From the NCBI GenBank assembly GCA_964019155.1, contig OZ025240.1, forward strand, positions 83,918,037-83,982,036: a DNA stretch of 64,000 nt. The letters are read 5' to 3'. The position numbers and the translations under genes were made by a program. Source of the DNA: Osedax fenrisi (taxonomy: Eukaryota; Annelida; Polychaeta; Sabellida; Siboglinidae). Of this stretch, positions 46,701 through 57,700 are shown one piece after another; within the stretch, counting starts at the first letter, position 1, and every line of letters starts with the position of its first letter. The notes under the pieces were generated by a model that saw only the letters and a program-made list of their open reading frames with translations, had not been told where the DNA came from and did no database searches.

Positions 46701-49700
46701 AACACTAGGCTTTTCGTCGAAATAGATTAAAGTGACTTCTATCTATATCAATGGATTTAAATTATAAATATCAATAAAATCAATAAAATAGTATTATATC
46801 TTCAATTTAAATACACAAAATTACGAGGAATGTTGATATTATGTATTTTAAATATATAATTTTATTTTTAGTATAGATAGTACATTAAAATTGGTAGTAA
46901 TTATCAATATATATATGTATAACTAAATTTTATTATAAATAAAAAGTAGTGGGCCAGATAGTGGGTTTCGACTGCAGCGCCCGTAGCGGATAGTGCCATA
47001 CACTACATTCAATTGCTTATCCACTTTCTTTATATCGATGAGTAATACATTGAAATACATTTTAGTAATACATTGAAATAAAGATTTATATTATTATCAT
47101 CACCTTCATTATCATATTCAACATTATTATTAGCATTATATTACCATAAATATCACCACCACCTTAATCATCACCATCAACATCATAGCCATCATCTGTA
47201 AACCAATACACCTTTACACACCTGCACAGATAAAGACACATCTGCAGTCAATGAGCAGTGCCAAGGTCGCCGTGGGTTACCAGCACCATCATTCCGGCTT
47301 CTTTGACGCATTCACTCATATATACCAATCCAATGGGGTTAAAGGTTAACTATGAATCGATGCTATTCGATCCACTACTTAGCGATGCAGTATACCATTA
47401 CGTCTAGCGCTTGCAGTAGTATTATATTTAAATTTATTCTCATATATATATATATATATATTAAATAATTGTATATTTTTATGCTTAATAAATATTGGTT
47501 ATGATATTTAAATAGTGTTAGATGTAATTCTTAAGCTGGGTTCACGCGTGTTGACGATAAAGATAAAATAATATCTATATTAACTTAATTTTAGGGTGAC
47601 AAGTCTTAGACAGAATTCCTCGTATTTAATCAAAATGTTATCCAATATATCATCTCAATTCATTATTATTTGAATCGTATAAACTCATGAGATACCACAA
47701 TATTATATTAGATTGGTATAATAACAACATGTTCTACAACTAGTATATACGAAGGAGTTCATAATCATATATCCATCATCCAGTGATTGTACCAGTGTTT
47801 TATAATCATATGTAATAATACCCGACAGGCTACCAAATGTGCATTTCTATTTGTGTATAACATTAATGTTATTTGCCAATATAAGATTTATAATATATGT
47901 ATTATTAACTTGATTATCATATATCTTCATCTACATTTTATCTAATTTTATCAATCATTATTAATTATATGTTTATATATAAATTTATATATAATATAAT
48001 ATATAATTTTATATTATATTATATATTATATAATTTAATTATTTATTATAATCGTAAATTTTAATTATAATATTCTTATAATGTTATTCTAAAATTTTCT
48101 ATAAGTAATAGAGCAATATATACATATGTTATCGTTAGAGAATATTTAAATTTTATAATTTAGACTATAAATAACATACATCTGTATAGTATATCAGTAT
48201 AAATAGTGTTTTTATTGTTTATAATATTAACTAATCAATCATTTTGAACATTACATTATAATAATTATGTTCCGTTGTGTTTTAGGTAATTTATAATTTA
48301 TTAAAAAAATAAATATAATTTATTTTCTAATTTTAATAATAAATATTCACTAGTGCTTTCAAGAACTGCATTACATTACTGTGAACTAACTTGTATGTTC
48401 TTATATTGTACAATATATATATATATTTATTATTTTAATTATAAAAGAAATATGTATAGAATTCATATGAAATCAGTTTATAGACAATTGTCTAAGGAGG
48501 ATCATTGAAAGCTATAAGTAGCTTTATTAAGTCGATACCTCCATAGTATATGAATATAATAGCTTTGGGACATTTATACAATAATAATAAGACTTGTGTA
48601 CTAGAATTCAATATAATAAGAGTAAATAAATATATATAAAGAGAATAATAATAATACAAATAATGTCCCTCAGCGTATTTCATCATGTTTCATCAATCCA
48701 TTAAATAAACTAATAAAATAAAATGTTTTAAAACTTGTGCAAACAAATATAAAACAAAAAGTGCGAATAAAATAATAAAAAATTATTGAAATGTAATAAC
48801 ATAAAATGATTCTAATGGTTTAGTATATACAAATTAAAATAAAGTATGTTTAAAACTTGTGCAAACAATTATATAACAAAAAAGTGCGAATAAAATAATA
48901 AAAAATGATAAAAATATAATAATATAAAAATGTTAAAAATATACCCAAATTATACATTTACATAATTATACCCAAGTAGTTTTAAATATAAAAATTTTAA
49001 AAATTGACGAAGATTAAAAATATTAAAAATTATTAAAATGCTAAAATATAAAAACTAATATTTATTTAAAAAGTAATTCTTTAATACTTTTTTTAATTTG
49101 TGTATATTATGTATATTTTCAGATTTTAATATATTATTACTCATTATATTATTATAGTATTTTGGGCCTTTAAAAAAAATTGTGTTTTGAAATTTCGTTG
49201 TTTTCATTAATGGTAAAATAAATCTTGATTTGTCTTTATTATAAATAAAAAATGTATCTAGATTAATGTTATAGTTATTATGTAAAAGGTTATATAAAAA
49301 TAATATTATTCTAAAAGATATGAGTTCATTCAATTTTAAAATAGAATTATATTTAAACATATTATTAGTGTGTGATAAACGAATCAGAGGTAATTGAGAC
49401 TTGTCTATCATATTTTTATTGATAATTCGAATTGTTTTTTTTTGTATTAATACTAGTTTTTTTAATCTATCTTCATAAACATTACCCCATATTTCTATTC
49501 CATATGACATATTTGATAAAAATAGTGAATTATATAATATAATTAAATTGCGTATGTTAAGAAATTTTAGCTTCCGAAAAAGATATACAATTTTTGATAA
49601 TTTATTACACAAATTTATAATATGAAACGAATATGTTAAATTACTATCTAATATAATACCTAAAAACATATACCTATCTACTATTTCTATGTTCGCATTA

Positions 49701-52700
49701 TTTAAATTTATATTATTTATAATTTTTGTATTAAAATAAGGAAGTATTTTAGTTTTTTCAATATTCAATTTTAATTTATTTATATTAAACCAATGACATA
49801 ATCTATCTAAATATAATTGCATATTACTACTCAATTCTTCATTTGAATTTGCAAATATAGAGAGTGATGTGTCATCTGCATATATATTTAAATTTATATT
49901 ATCATCATTATTAAATATATTTGATATGTCATTAATAAATATTATAAAAAATAATGGACCTAATACTGATCCCTGAGGAACACCAAAACGTACATTTCTA
50001 ACAGATGATACAGTATTATTTATTCGAGTTTTAACTTTTCTATCTAATAAATAATTTTTTAAAAACACATTTACATGACCCCTAAAACCACAGTATTCTA
50101 ATTTTTTTAATAAAATGTCATGGTCTACAACATCGAACGCTTTTTTAAGGTCTAAAAATAGCGTAGCAATTTTTTTATTTAAACTATGTTTAGTAAATAA
50201 AAAATGTTGTAAGTTAAAATGTGAAAGGGTAGTATTGGATTTTTCAATAAATCCATATTGGTTATCATTAATTATTTTATTTTTATATATAAAGTCCATC
50301 ATTCTATTATAAATTATTTTTTCGAAGATTTTACTAATTTGCGGTAGTAATGAAATGGGTCTATAGTTGATTATCTGTTTTTTATCATTTGCTTTAAATA
50401 CTGGTTTAATGATAGCAATTTTCATATTATCAGGAAATTCAGAATTAGCCAAGCATAAATTAAATAAATATTCTAATGGTTTAGCAATAGAATTTATTAA
50501 AAGCTTGATTAATTTCATGTCCCAGTTATTTATATCTTTGGATGATTTAGATTTCATATTAAGTGTAATATTAATTATTTCCTTATCAGTAATAGGTAAA
50601 AAATAAAAACTGTTCTCAATAGAGTTTAAAAAATATCTAAAATCATTATCATTAGTTATATTATCATTAGTCATATTATCACTAGTCATGTTATCACTAA
50701 TCAAATTATCATTAGTCATATTTTTATTTAAAAAACTTTCATTTATTTTAAAACCCACATTTGAAAAATAATTATTAAAATGTTCACATTAATCTTTTAT
50801 ATTTATAATTTCTTTTCCTTCATATTTAAGTATTTTGGGTAATTCATCAACATTTTGATTAATTATAGTGTTCAAATGTGTCCAATTTTCTTTTTGATTA
50901 CAATTTGAAAAAATATTTGAGTAATATTTATTTTTTTCATATTTTATATTTTTATTAATTTTATTTTTTAGTTTTTTATATTTAATAAATGTGATAGGGC
51001 AGTTTTTAGTTTTATATGTGTTAAATAATTTATTTTTTTTTCTTATTGCATTTTTCAATTTACTTGTAAGCCATGGATTGTTAATACTATTTTTATTTAT
51101 TTTTTTTCTAGATATGGGACAAAATTTATTAAACATTTCATTTAATTGTATTACTAATTCATCATAACATATAGAAGGATCTGTAATTGTGTAAAAATAG
51201 TCCCATTTGTAAATCGATAATGTATTTACTACTGCATTAATATTATGCATATTTCTGATATATACATAGTCACAACTTTTAGTATAGTTATTTTTTATAT
51301 TCAAAGTAGTAAATATAACAGAATGATCAGATATATCTGTATTAATAACACCATTCAATAAAATTGAATTACTATTTGTTAATATGTTATCTATTAATGA
51401 ATTCTTATAAGTTGATAATCTAGTTGGTATTTTTATTAAATTATTTAGGCCTAATTGTGAAATGGTATTATTAAAATCAATTGTGAATGGATTAAAAACA
51501 TCTAAAAAATCAATATTAAAATCACCACAAATAAAAATTTCAGAATTAATATATTTTAAAAACAAATTATAAAAGAAATCATTAAAGATAGTTCTATTAA
51601 TATTTGGTGCTTTATACAACCCTGTGATTATTATAGGTTTATATTTAAATTTTAAATTTAATTGTATACTGATTATTTCTAAGTCATCATCAATTGCTGT
51701 TGATAAGTCTTCTATATATAAACAATCTAAATGTTTGTGAGCAAAAATTGCAACTCCTCCACCTTTTTTTTTAATTTTTAGTATACGATTTGTTTTAAAC
51801 ATTTTGTAATCTGTTAGATATATTGAAGGATCATCAGTATCAGTTAACCATGTTTCAGTTAGTACTATTATATCTGGTTTACTGACTAATGTATCCAAAA
51901 ATATATTAAATGTATTGATATTTTTATTGAAACTTCTAATGTTTAGCATCAATATAGTTATATTTAACGTATTATGTATATTATTATATTCCTTAATAGT
52001 ATAATAAGCTGTGTTTTGAATTGTATTATTCATCATACTGTTGTGATTCAGATACTATAGATATTGTTTTAAAGGAATTATTTATAAATATTACTTTATA
52101 TTTAACATCATCAGTTGACTTACTTTTTGCCTTTTTTATTAGGTCTGATTGAATATTAAGTTGATCTATAGAAAATTCATGTGTTATACCAACTTTATTA
52201 TATTCAGAATCTTTTAATTTAAATGCATGTTTGATTATATTAATTTTATCAATTTCATTTTTAAAAATTACTTTTATAGGTCTAATTTTATTATTTTGTA
52301 TCTTTACATCATTTCGTTTTCCTAATCTATGGAACTTAATTACATTATTACATTTAGAATCATCTGTAACAGTCTTAATTATATTATTTACAAGTTTTAA
52401 TTCAGTATCATATTTACTTTTATTATCTGCGAAGTCACTTTCATTAGCATTATATATTATTATTGATTTGTTTTTTAAATTATCACCATTAATTTCTGAA
52501 ATATTTTTATTGATTGTCTTTTTAATAGTACTTTCAATATTAAGTAATTGTTTAGATGTAATATCTGCATATGTGGTATTGTTATTATTATTTTTTTTAT
52601 CTATATTATCTATTTTTATGATTAATTCATCAATTTTTTCATTAAGTTTAATTATTGTTTCAGTATTATTTTCTAAAATCTGTTTAATATTACCTTCAAA

Positions 52701-53787
52701 TAATTCCTTTATATAATCCTTAATTGATGTTGACAATTCTAAATTTGTCATTCTAGATGACATAATAAAAATAAAAGGTATCTAGTATATTTATATATTC
52801 AATAGTTTATTTATATGTAAAAGTATATTATTACATAATAAATAATGTAATATCTAAATATATTTATATTATAGTTATAGCTGATATTAATTTGTTTTAC
52901 TACTATTAATTTATATGCATATATTTGTCATTTTATATTAAATATTCAATAACAACAGAGTATCTGTATAGGTATATTTATACACTCAATAGTTTATTTA
53001 TATATCAATATATATCATTGCATAATAAATAATCTAATATATAAATGTACATGCATAATAATTATATATGATATTAATTTGTTTTACAACTATTAATTTA
53101 TACGTATAGATACACACAAATAAAATAAAATCACTTATCTGTCTGTATTGTTCACGGTCTATTGAATAATTCTATAAAATCAAAAACACGTCCTATCGCT
53201 TTGAATCCTAATACACAAGTGATATAATAGTATTATTCTTGTATGTAAATGTGGCTGTCTTTTATTTAATACAAGACTTTTATTTATTTGTTATAAATAG
53301 TATTATATAAATAATCCATATTTACATGTTAATAATTTACATATATATATATATTTAATGATAATAGATTTTTTTTCTACTATTATACTCAAAGAAATCT
53401 CAGATAAACTTATTTATTATTTAATGTATTGAATATATGCCCTATAAATAAGCGATGTTTACACCTATTTCTTACTAATATATATGAAATATATTATATA
53501 ATATAAACTCTAAAGATATATAGGTTCATAAACATTAATTGATATACATTCGTAGGATTATGGAGAGGCGTAACGGGAGCGGTGACAAGAGTTATGATTG
53601 GTTCAGCCGCTCAACTCTCCACCTTCTCGAACACTAAACAATACTTTAGAAAGTTAAACGTTAGATTAATTAATTTATACGATATAAGTTACATTAGATG
53701 TTTATTTAGCTATTTAGAAATGTAATCTGAGCATATGTGTTTGGATTATTATTTTTAATATTAATGTGTTAATAATTATAATTATTA

Positions 53788-53822
<35 letters not shown>

Positions 53823-55322
53823 CATAATATTATTATGTTATTATACATTAATTAAATATAATTCAAATTGATGATATTTTAAACAGGTATAATGTAGATG
53901 ATCGTAAATCTCATAACCTATAACGAATTTAATAACCTATAACGAATAACAATCATTACATCATCATTGCATCATCATTGCATCATCATTGCATCAGATA
54001 TTCCCGAAAGATAGTTACGCAGTTCCGTTCTGCGCGAGTCTTTGCAGCGGGGCCGTAACGGTGGCTGTGATGACCCCCTTCGATGTAGTCTCCACACGGC
54101 TCTATAATCAAGTTTTTCATGCTAAAGGGGGTATCACACTATAAGATTTAGAAATATTGTAACTGTAAAACCATTTTCTATCAAGTTAACTACAATTTTA
54201 GTGGGAAACCCCCTTACTTTCCGGCAACTTGCCTGAAATATAATAACTTTATAGGGAGTCCCATTACAACTTGATAGAAAATGGTTTTAAAGTTACAATA
54301 TTTCCGGCTAAATTATTATTTGAATAATAATGTAGTATAACACAAATATGTAGTATAATTATTTGAATAATAATAAGTAGATGCATAAATTAAATTCCCG
54401 AATAAAAATCTTGTAGTAGGATACCCCCTTAACTTAGCTTTAGAGATTATTAAATATTAAACGAATGGGAGTAGAAATCATATTATATAAGCATATTATA
54501 TTATTGATGGCAGTATTATCCAGATAAGAAATTAAATTTTTACAATAAGTAGATTGTTGTTCCTATAATCATGATTCAAGAAAAATAAATTTGTAGACAA
54601 AATATAATATATATATATTATTATATCAGGGACGGGTAAATAAATTTTCCAAATACTTATTATTTCGCGAAAAATCAAATAAAAATATTGATGTATTCTA
54701 TTCAAATAAAAATATAAATAAACGTTATCAAATAAAAATACAAATACAAAATAAATAAACATATGGATACTCTGAGGTAAAATAGTTTGGGACGATTGAA
54801 TTAGTGAGTATTAACTCATTATTTAGGAACACTTTAAATAATAGTTATTTAAATACAATTATTTATAGTAATACGATTATTAATAAATATGTATAGTTAG
54901 ATATATTATTAGTATGTATCAATATATTAACTTTAATAACTATTTGTAATCGATTAATTTAAATCTATAAATATCAGAATAATACATATGTATTTTATTT
55001 TCTATAATGCGAATAGTGAAAGCAATCTATAATAATATAATCTATAATAGGAATGATTTTGAGATAAGACGTTTAATATATTTATTTTATTATTATCAAA
55101 TGAAAATTTTAAAATTGTATTTATTTAAAATACTGTTTGTTTAAAAGTACAGATACACGCGCAATTTATATAAATATATATTGCAATAAATGACATGATG
55201 TTACTTTGGTTGAGCGATTTAACATCATATGTTATTATTTAAAATACAATTAACCAAAATAAATCTCAAATTAAAGTATATTGAATCAATGAATACTATT
55301 GTATATATTCATATACTTTATT

Positions 55323-55364
<42 letters not shown>

Positions 55365-57548
55365 ATATTCATATGAAATTCATAATAATAATAATACTTA
55401 TTCATTAAAAAATAGCTAAAAGATATCAATGTTAAATTATTATGTACTTTTATAATATTTAAGTATATATTATGTTTATAGTATACATTTATTATATTAA
55501 TAAAATAAATATTACATTAAATATGATTAAATATCAACATATACATATTTATTAATAACATTATTACAATAAAAAATGCTATTTAACTATGTCGTAAATT
55601 ACTCCATGAGTCATCCAAAATTAATTTGATCTTCATGTCATATAAAATACATACATTTATATTTATATCCATCTTAACAATTAAAAATAGTTTCTAATAT
55701 CATTATAATGATAAATACCTATAGTATACATATACAGATTTATTAATAATATTAATACTATTAAGTAATCCTTAATTACTTAGATATATTTACAAAATTA
55801 CCTCTGTCGATATAACTTGTACTACAAAATACTTCAATATATAATTATTCTTTGGATAATTTTTATAATTTATAAAATTTAAAAAATTATTATTATTCTT
55901 ATTAAAACATAAATATTTCTTATAAAATATATATTAAAAAACTGTTGATTTTTACTAACTTTATTTATAAAATGTTGGTTATATTTAATTAATAATTAAA
56001 TATGTTTATAGTGTATTCGATCAAATGCATACATTTACAAGTATATCTCGGATTAATCATTTAAATAAAAATACGTATTTTAATCCATCCCTGATATATA
56101 TGTATGTGTGTGTCAGTAAAGATATCTATAATATTATAGAGTAGGTATAAATTAATAATCATAGTTCTAGTGAATAATCTGATGAATTAATAAAACATAA
56201 CATTTTGAATGAATATTAATTTTAAATTTACAGTAATATTATAACTGTAATCATGTTAACTAAATATAGTTAATCTGTCTAATATATACTTAAAGTATTA
56301 TATAAATACAAATAATTAAAAAAATATTATAATATATATAATAATTAAATTATTATTTAAAAAATGTGTTATAAAATTCGGATCATATATTTGTAGTTTA
56401 ATGAATTATAACTATATACAATTTAAAAAACTCTTATAATCTCTGCTTGAATATAATGAATATTTTGGAAGTTTGATAAATTCGAATAAATATAAATATT
56501 ATAAGTTTATATTATAGAATTCATATTGATCTGTTCACAAATTTATTAATTTAACTTCATTTAAGATAACATTTACAATAAATATAATATGAAATAAAAA
56601 TTGTACATCATATGATATATTGTAATACTATTTGTTTAGCATGGAAATTTAATCTCTATAGAAATATTACATCATAATCTAAAACTGGTTACGATCTATT
56701 TAGTGACTACCACTGAAATTTAACTTATATATTAAAATAAATAAACATCCTTATTATTGATCAGATATGGAAGATAAAAATAGAAACTTATGTTGATTTT
56801 AATAGATAATATAATAAATTATTAGTATACCTATAAAGAAATATGTGAATTGTATATAATATTGATTATTTAGTTTTATAAAAATGTAAAAATGTAATAT
56901 ATTAGTGAATTTTAATTTAAGATTTACATTTTTTCTAGAAATGTTAATCTATCTAAAAATATGTATTATATTTCATTTAATACCTTTATAATAATGTAAT
57001 TTAATTTGGAATGAACCTCTATATATATATATAATAATAATGATATTATATAGTATTAAACATAATAATTAAATCAATTTTAATTATTATAAATAACAAT
57101 TCTATAGGGTATAGATAGCAGAACTGGTAAAGGTCTGAACTACACTGGGGTAGTGGATTGTTGGGGCAAAATATTCATGAAAGAAGGACTATTTGGATTC
57201 TATAAGGTAGTATAATAAGTTACAGTTGTTTTAGTTTATTTAATTGTGATCATTATTTGTAATTAACTGTTAATAATAATCATTATTTATTAAGTCATTA
57301 TTAGTATTAATAACGATATATAAATATAAATAAAAATATTACAATTTTGTTGAATTCTAAAAACGTCAACGTAATATATACACATATCCACTCTCGTTAT
57401 CGCTCGAGCATAACCGATGACTATTACATAACAGGGTTGGGCGGCGTCACTGTTTCGATTGGGACCACACACAGTATTAAGCCTTTTCTTCTGGAACCAT
57501 CTGCAGACATTAGCCACACCGACACCAATGGAGATTATAGAACTCTAA
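43225..57548 (+). CDS. SLC25A35: Mitochondrial carrier SLC25A35 ortholog, complete, 8 exons
   Basis: Exons 43225-43314, 44004-44132, 45227-45382, 47230-47344, 53556-53659, 53998-54111, 57108-57206 and 57435-57548 join in phase to 306 residues plus stop, against about 300 in vertebrates. The three carrier repeats show PLEVVKTRMQLQ (residues 19-30), PAYMIKTHLQ (122-131) and PFDVVSTRLYNQ (225-236). The Tyr replacing the acidic residue in repeat 2 is typical of the SLC25A34/35 subfamily, as are GELQARGNYKVHYRNVFQAF, LQKGLAPAIIYQ and FRLGPHTVLSLFFW. Members sit in the inner mitochondrial membrane; the yeast relative OAC1 carries oxaloacetate, but the animal substrate is uncertain. Introns 3, 4 and 6 contain transposons. 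Confidence 0.94.
43688..43742. repeat. (TA)n microsatellite in intron 1
   Basis: A 55-bp TA tract; the antisense Ile/Tyr open frame is an artefact. Confidence 0.95.
44004..44132 (+). CDS. SLC25A35: SLC25A35 exon 2
   Basis: CTTCCTACAG to CAA|GTCAGT, 43 codons, phase 0. It contains HYRNVFQAF and GLAPAIIYQ. Confidence 0.94.
44830..44974. repeat. AT-rich foldback with inverted ends
   Basis: CTATAATGAAATCATTTTTT at the left and its near-perfect inverse at the right bound 145 bp in intron 2. Probably a small MITE; no clear target duplication. Confidence 0.55.
45227..45382 (+). CDS. SLC25A35: SLC25A35 exon 3
   Basis: AAACAG to ATG|GTAGGT, 52 codons, phase 0: FCMNGVRLGSFQWLDNHKCL to SSPAYM. Reading past the donor gives a short artefactual tail. 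Confidence 0.94.
45853..46142 (+). mobile_element. tRNA-derived SINE, family 1, copy d
   Basis: The A-box-like TGGCTCAGTTGT is near 45857, the B-box GTTCGAGCC near 45905, and the full family body is present (CGGCTTCGAAGGGACATTAG, GTTCCTGGATGGGATGAAAG) with an AACAAT-repeat tail. It lies in intron 3 of SLC25A35. Confidence 0.85.
46225..46373. repeat. Possible small foldback element
   Basis: TTGACATTGAAGTA at the left and an imperfect inverse (TACTTTAATGTCAA) at the right; ATAGTTC also recurs inverted. Weak evidence. Confidence 0.35.
46553..47040. mobile_element. MITE with 29-bp perfect terminal inverted repeats and 8-bp duplication
   Basis: Both ends read CATCGATATAAAGAAAGTGG and continue identically inward for 29 bp. 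Perfect 8-bp repeats AGTAATAC flank it (46545-46552, 47041-47048). An 8-bp duplication with CA termini fits P-element-like or hAT transposons. 488 bp, noncoding, in intron 3 of SLC25A35. Confidence 0.88.
47230..47344 (+). CDS. SLC25A35: SLC25A35 exon 4
   Basis: CTGCACAG to AAAG|GTTAAC, 38 codons plus one base: IKTHLQSMSSAKVAVGYQHH and onward. It lies after an ATC/ACC-rich intronic tract and ends in phase 1. Confidence 0.93.
48724..48907 (-). repeat. Direct duplication in the LINE 3' region
   Basis: 48724-48784 and 48847-48907 share TTTAAAACTTGTGCAAACAA and AAGTGCGAATAAAATAATAA, period about 123 bp. Confidence 0.85.
49055..52036 (-). CDS. LINE ORF2: endonuclease and reverse transcriptase, one internal stop
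   Basis: About 993 codons. The endonuclease part (52036-50789) shows LNIRSFNKN, VLTETWL (catalytic Glu), GLYKAPN, FICGDFNIDF (Asp-x-Asn) and DISDHSVI. TAA at 50789-50791 interrupts the frame just before a FNNYFSNVG block, and the same frame continues to 49055. The RT part shows RPISLLPQISKIFEKIIYNR, FLDLKKAFDVVDH, GVPQGSVLGPLFFIIFINDI and the catalytic IYADDTSL, then a typical CR1/Jockey tail. There is no RNase H. It copies the element's RNA into DNA at the target site. With the stop, full-length product would need readthrough. Confidence 0.9.
52026..52763 (-). CDS. LINE ORF1, nucleic-acid-binding protein
   Basis: 245 residues. A predicted coiled coil at about 10-60 (KQILENNTETIIKLNEKIDE) precedes a domain with IIIYNANESD, KFHRLGKR, IRPIKVIFKN and YKVIFINN, resembling the RRM-like domain of LINE ORF1 proteins. 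It is expected to bind element RNA. Its TAA overlaps the ORF2 start region by 11 nt (52026-52036), implying termination-reinitiation or frameshift coupling. Confidence 0.82.
   Translation of the reverse strand: MSSRMTNLELSTSIKDYIKELFEGNIKQILENNTETIIKLNEKIDELIIKIDNIDKKNNNNNTTYADITSKQLLNIESTIKKTINKNISEINGDNLKNKSIIIYNANESDFADNKSKYDTELKLVNNIIKTVTDDSKCNNVIKFHRLGKRNDVKIQNNKIRPIKVIFKNEIDKINIIKHAFKLKDSEYNKVGITHEFSIDQLNIQSDLIKKAKSKSTDDVKYKVIFINNSFKTISIVSESQQYDE
52772..53110 (-). repeat. Tandem 187-bp monomers upstream of LINE ORF1
   Basis: Two copies (52772-52958 and 52959-53110) share CAATAGTTTATTTATAT and GATATTAATTTGTTTTAC at 187-bp spacing. Their position fits promoter monomers of a LINE 5' UTR. 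Confidence 0.7.
53111..53555 (+). other. Remainder of SLC25A35 intron 4
   Basis: AT-rich, no further element recognised. Confidence 0.5.
53556..53659 (+). CDS. SLC25A35: SLC25A35 exon 5
   Basis: CATTCGTAG to AAAC|GTTAGA, reading LWRGVTGAVTRVMIGSAAQL to FRKLN. Ending at AAC keeps exact length agreement with the vertebrate protein across the next junction. Confidence 0.9.
53791..53820. repeat. (TA)n microsatellite in intron 5
   Basis: A TA tract. Confidence 0.9.
53955..53997 (+). repeat. 11-bp tandem repeat forming the exon 6 acceptor tract
   Basis: Units CATCATCATTG repeat three to four times and end GCATCAG at 53997, the exon 6 acceptor. There is no conventional polypyrimidine tract. Confidence 0.8.
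53998..54111 (+). CDS. SLC25A35: SLC25A35 exon 6
   Basis: 38 codons, IFPKDSYAVPFCASLCSGAV to PFDVVSTRLYNQ, donor CAA|GTTTTT. It carries the third carrier signature. Confidence 0.93.
54127..54428. mobile_element. TTAA MITE, GGGGGTATC ends, beside a splice donor
   Basis: The ends are GGGGGTATCACACTATAAGA and its imperfect inverse; right flank TTAA (54429-54432), left TAAA. The arms 54151-54187 and 54266-54305 are complementary (GAAATATTGTAACTG... against ...AAGTTACAATATTTC), giving a long hairpin. It starts 15 bp after the exon 6 donor. Confidence 0.75.
54627..56093. mobile_element. hAT-type element, noncoding
   Basis: The left end CAGGGACGGGTAAA and right end TTTTAATCCATCCCTG are imperfect inverted repeats of hAT type. 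1467 bp in intron 6 of SLC25A35; no transposase frame remains. Flanks are TA-rich, so the duplication is uninformative. The inner right part matches 29430-29650. Confidence 0.72.
55327..55361. repeat. (TA)n microsatellite
   Basis: A TA tract inside the hAT element. Confidence 0.9.
57108..57206 (+). CDS. SLC25A35: SLC25A35 exon 7
   Basis: TTCTATAG to AAG|GTAGTA, 33 codons: GIDSRTGKGLNYTGVVDCWG to GLFGFYK. Confidence 0.93.
57435..57548 (+). CDS. SLC25A35: SLC25A35 exon 8 with stop
   Basis: CATAACAG then GWAASLFRLGPHTVLSLFFW and onward to TAA at 57546-57548. The longer open frame drawn through here in another frame is a shadow. Confidence 0.93.
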   Translation, partial: GWAASLFRLGPHTVLSLFFWNHLQTLATPTPMEIIEL

Positions 57549-57642
57549 CAGCCTCCATCAGTACGTCGATAACGAACGATCTATTGCTAATATTGTATAT
57601 ATCAATGATTTTATATATTGCGTTAGAATTTTATTTTTATAT

Positions 57643-57700
57643 TAGAATATAAATATATCATATATATATATATATATATATATGATATATTTATATTCTA
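57643..57700. repeat. 58-bp perfect palindrome 3' of SLC25A35
   Basis: TAGAATATAAATATATCATA runs into a TA core and then its exact complement. It begins 95 bp after the stop codon, probably within the 3' UTR. Confidence 0.95.

Larger units (their letters stand above)
48700..53110 (-). mobile_element. CR1/Jockey-superfamily LINE, nearly intact, antisense in intron 4 of SLC25A35
   Basis: On the minus strand: tandem 5' monomers (52772-53110), ORF1 (52763-52026), an overlapping ORF2 (52036-49055) with a single in-frame stop, and an A-rich 3' region with a duplicated block (48724-48784, 48847-48907). No frameshift is seen in about 3.7 kb, so the insertion is young. The exact ends and target duplication are not resolved in AT-rich flanks. 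Confidence 0.88.

Noticed and set aside
57347..57652. 101-residue open frame
   Set aside because: Out of frame with SLC25A35 exon 8; no carrier similarity.
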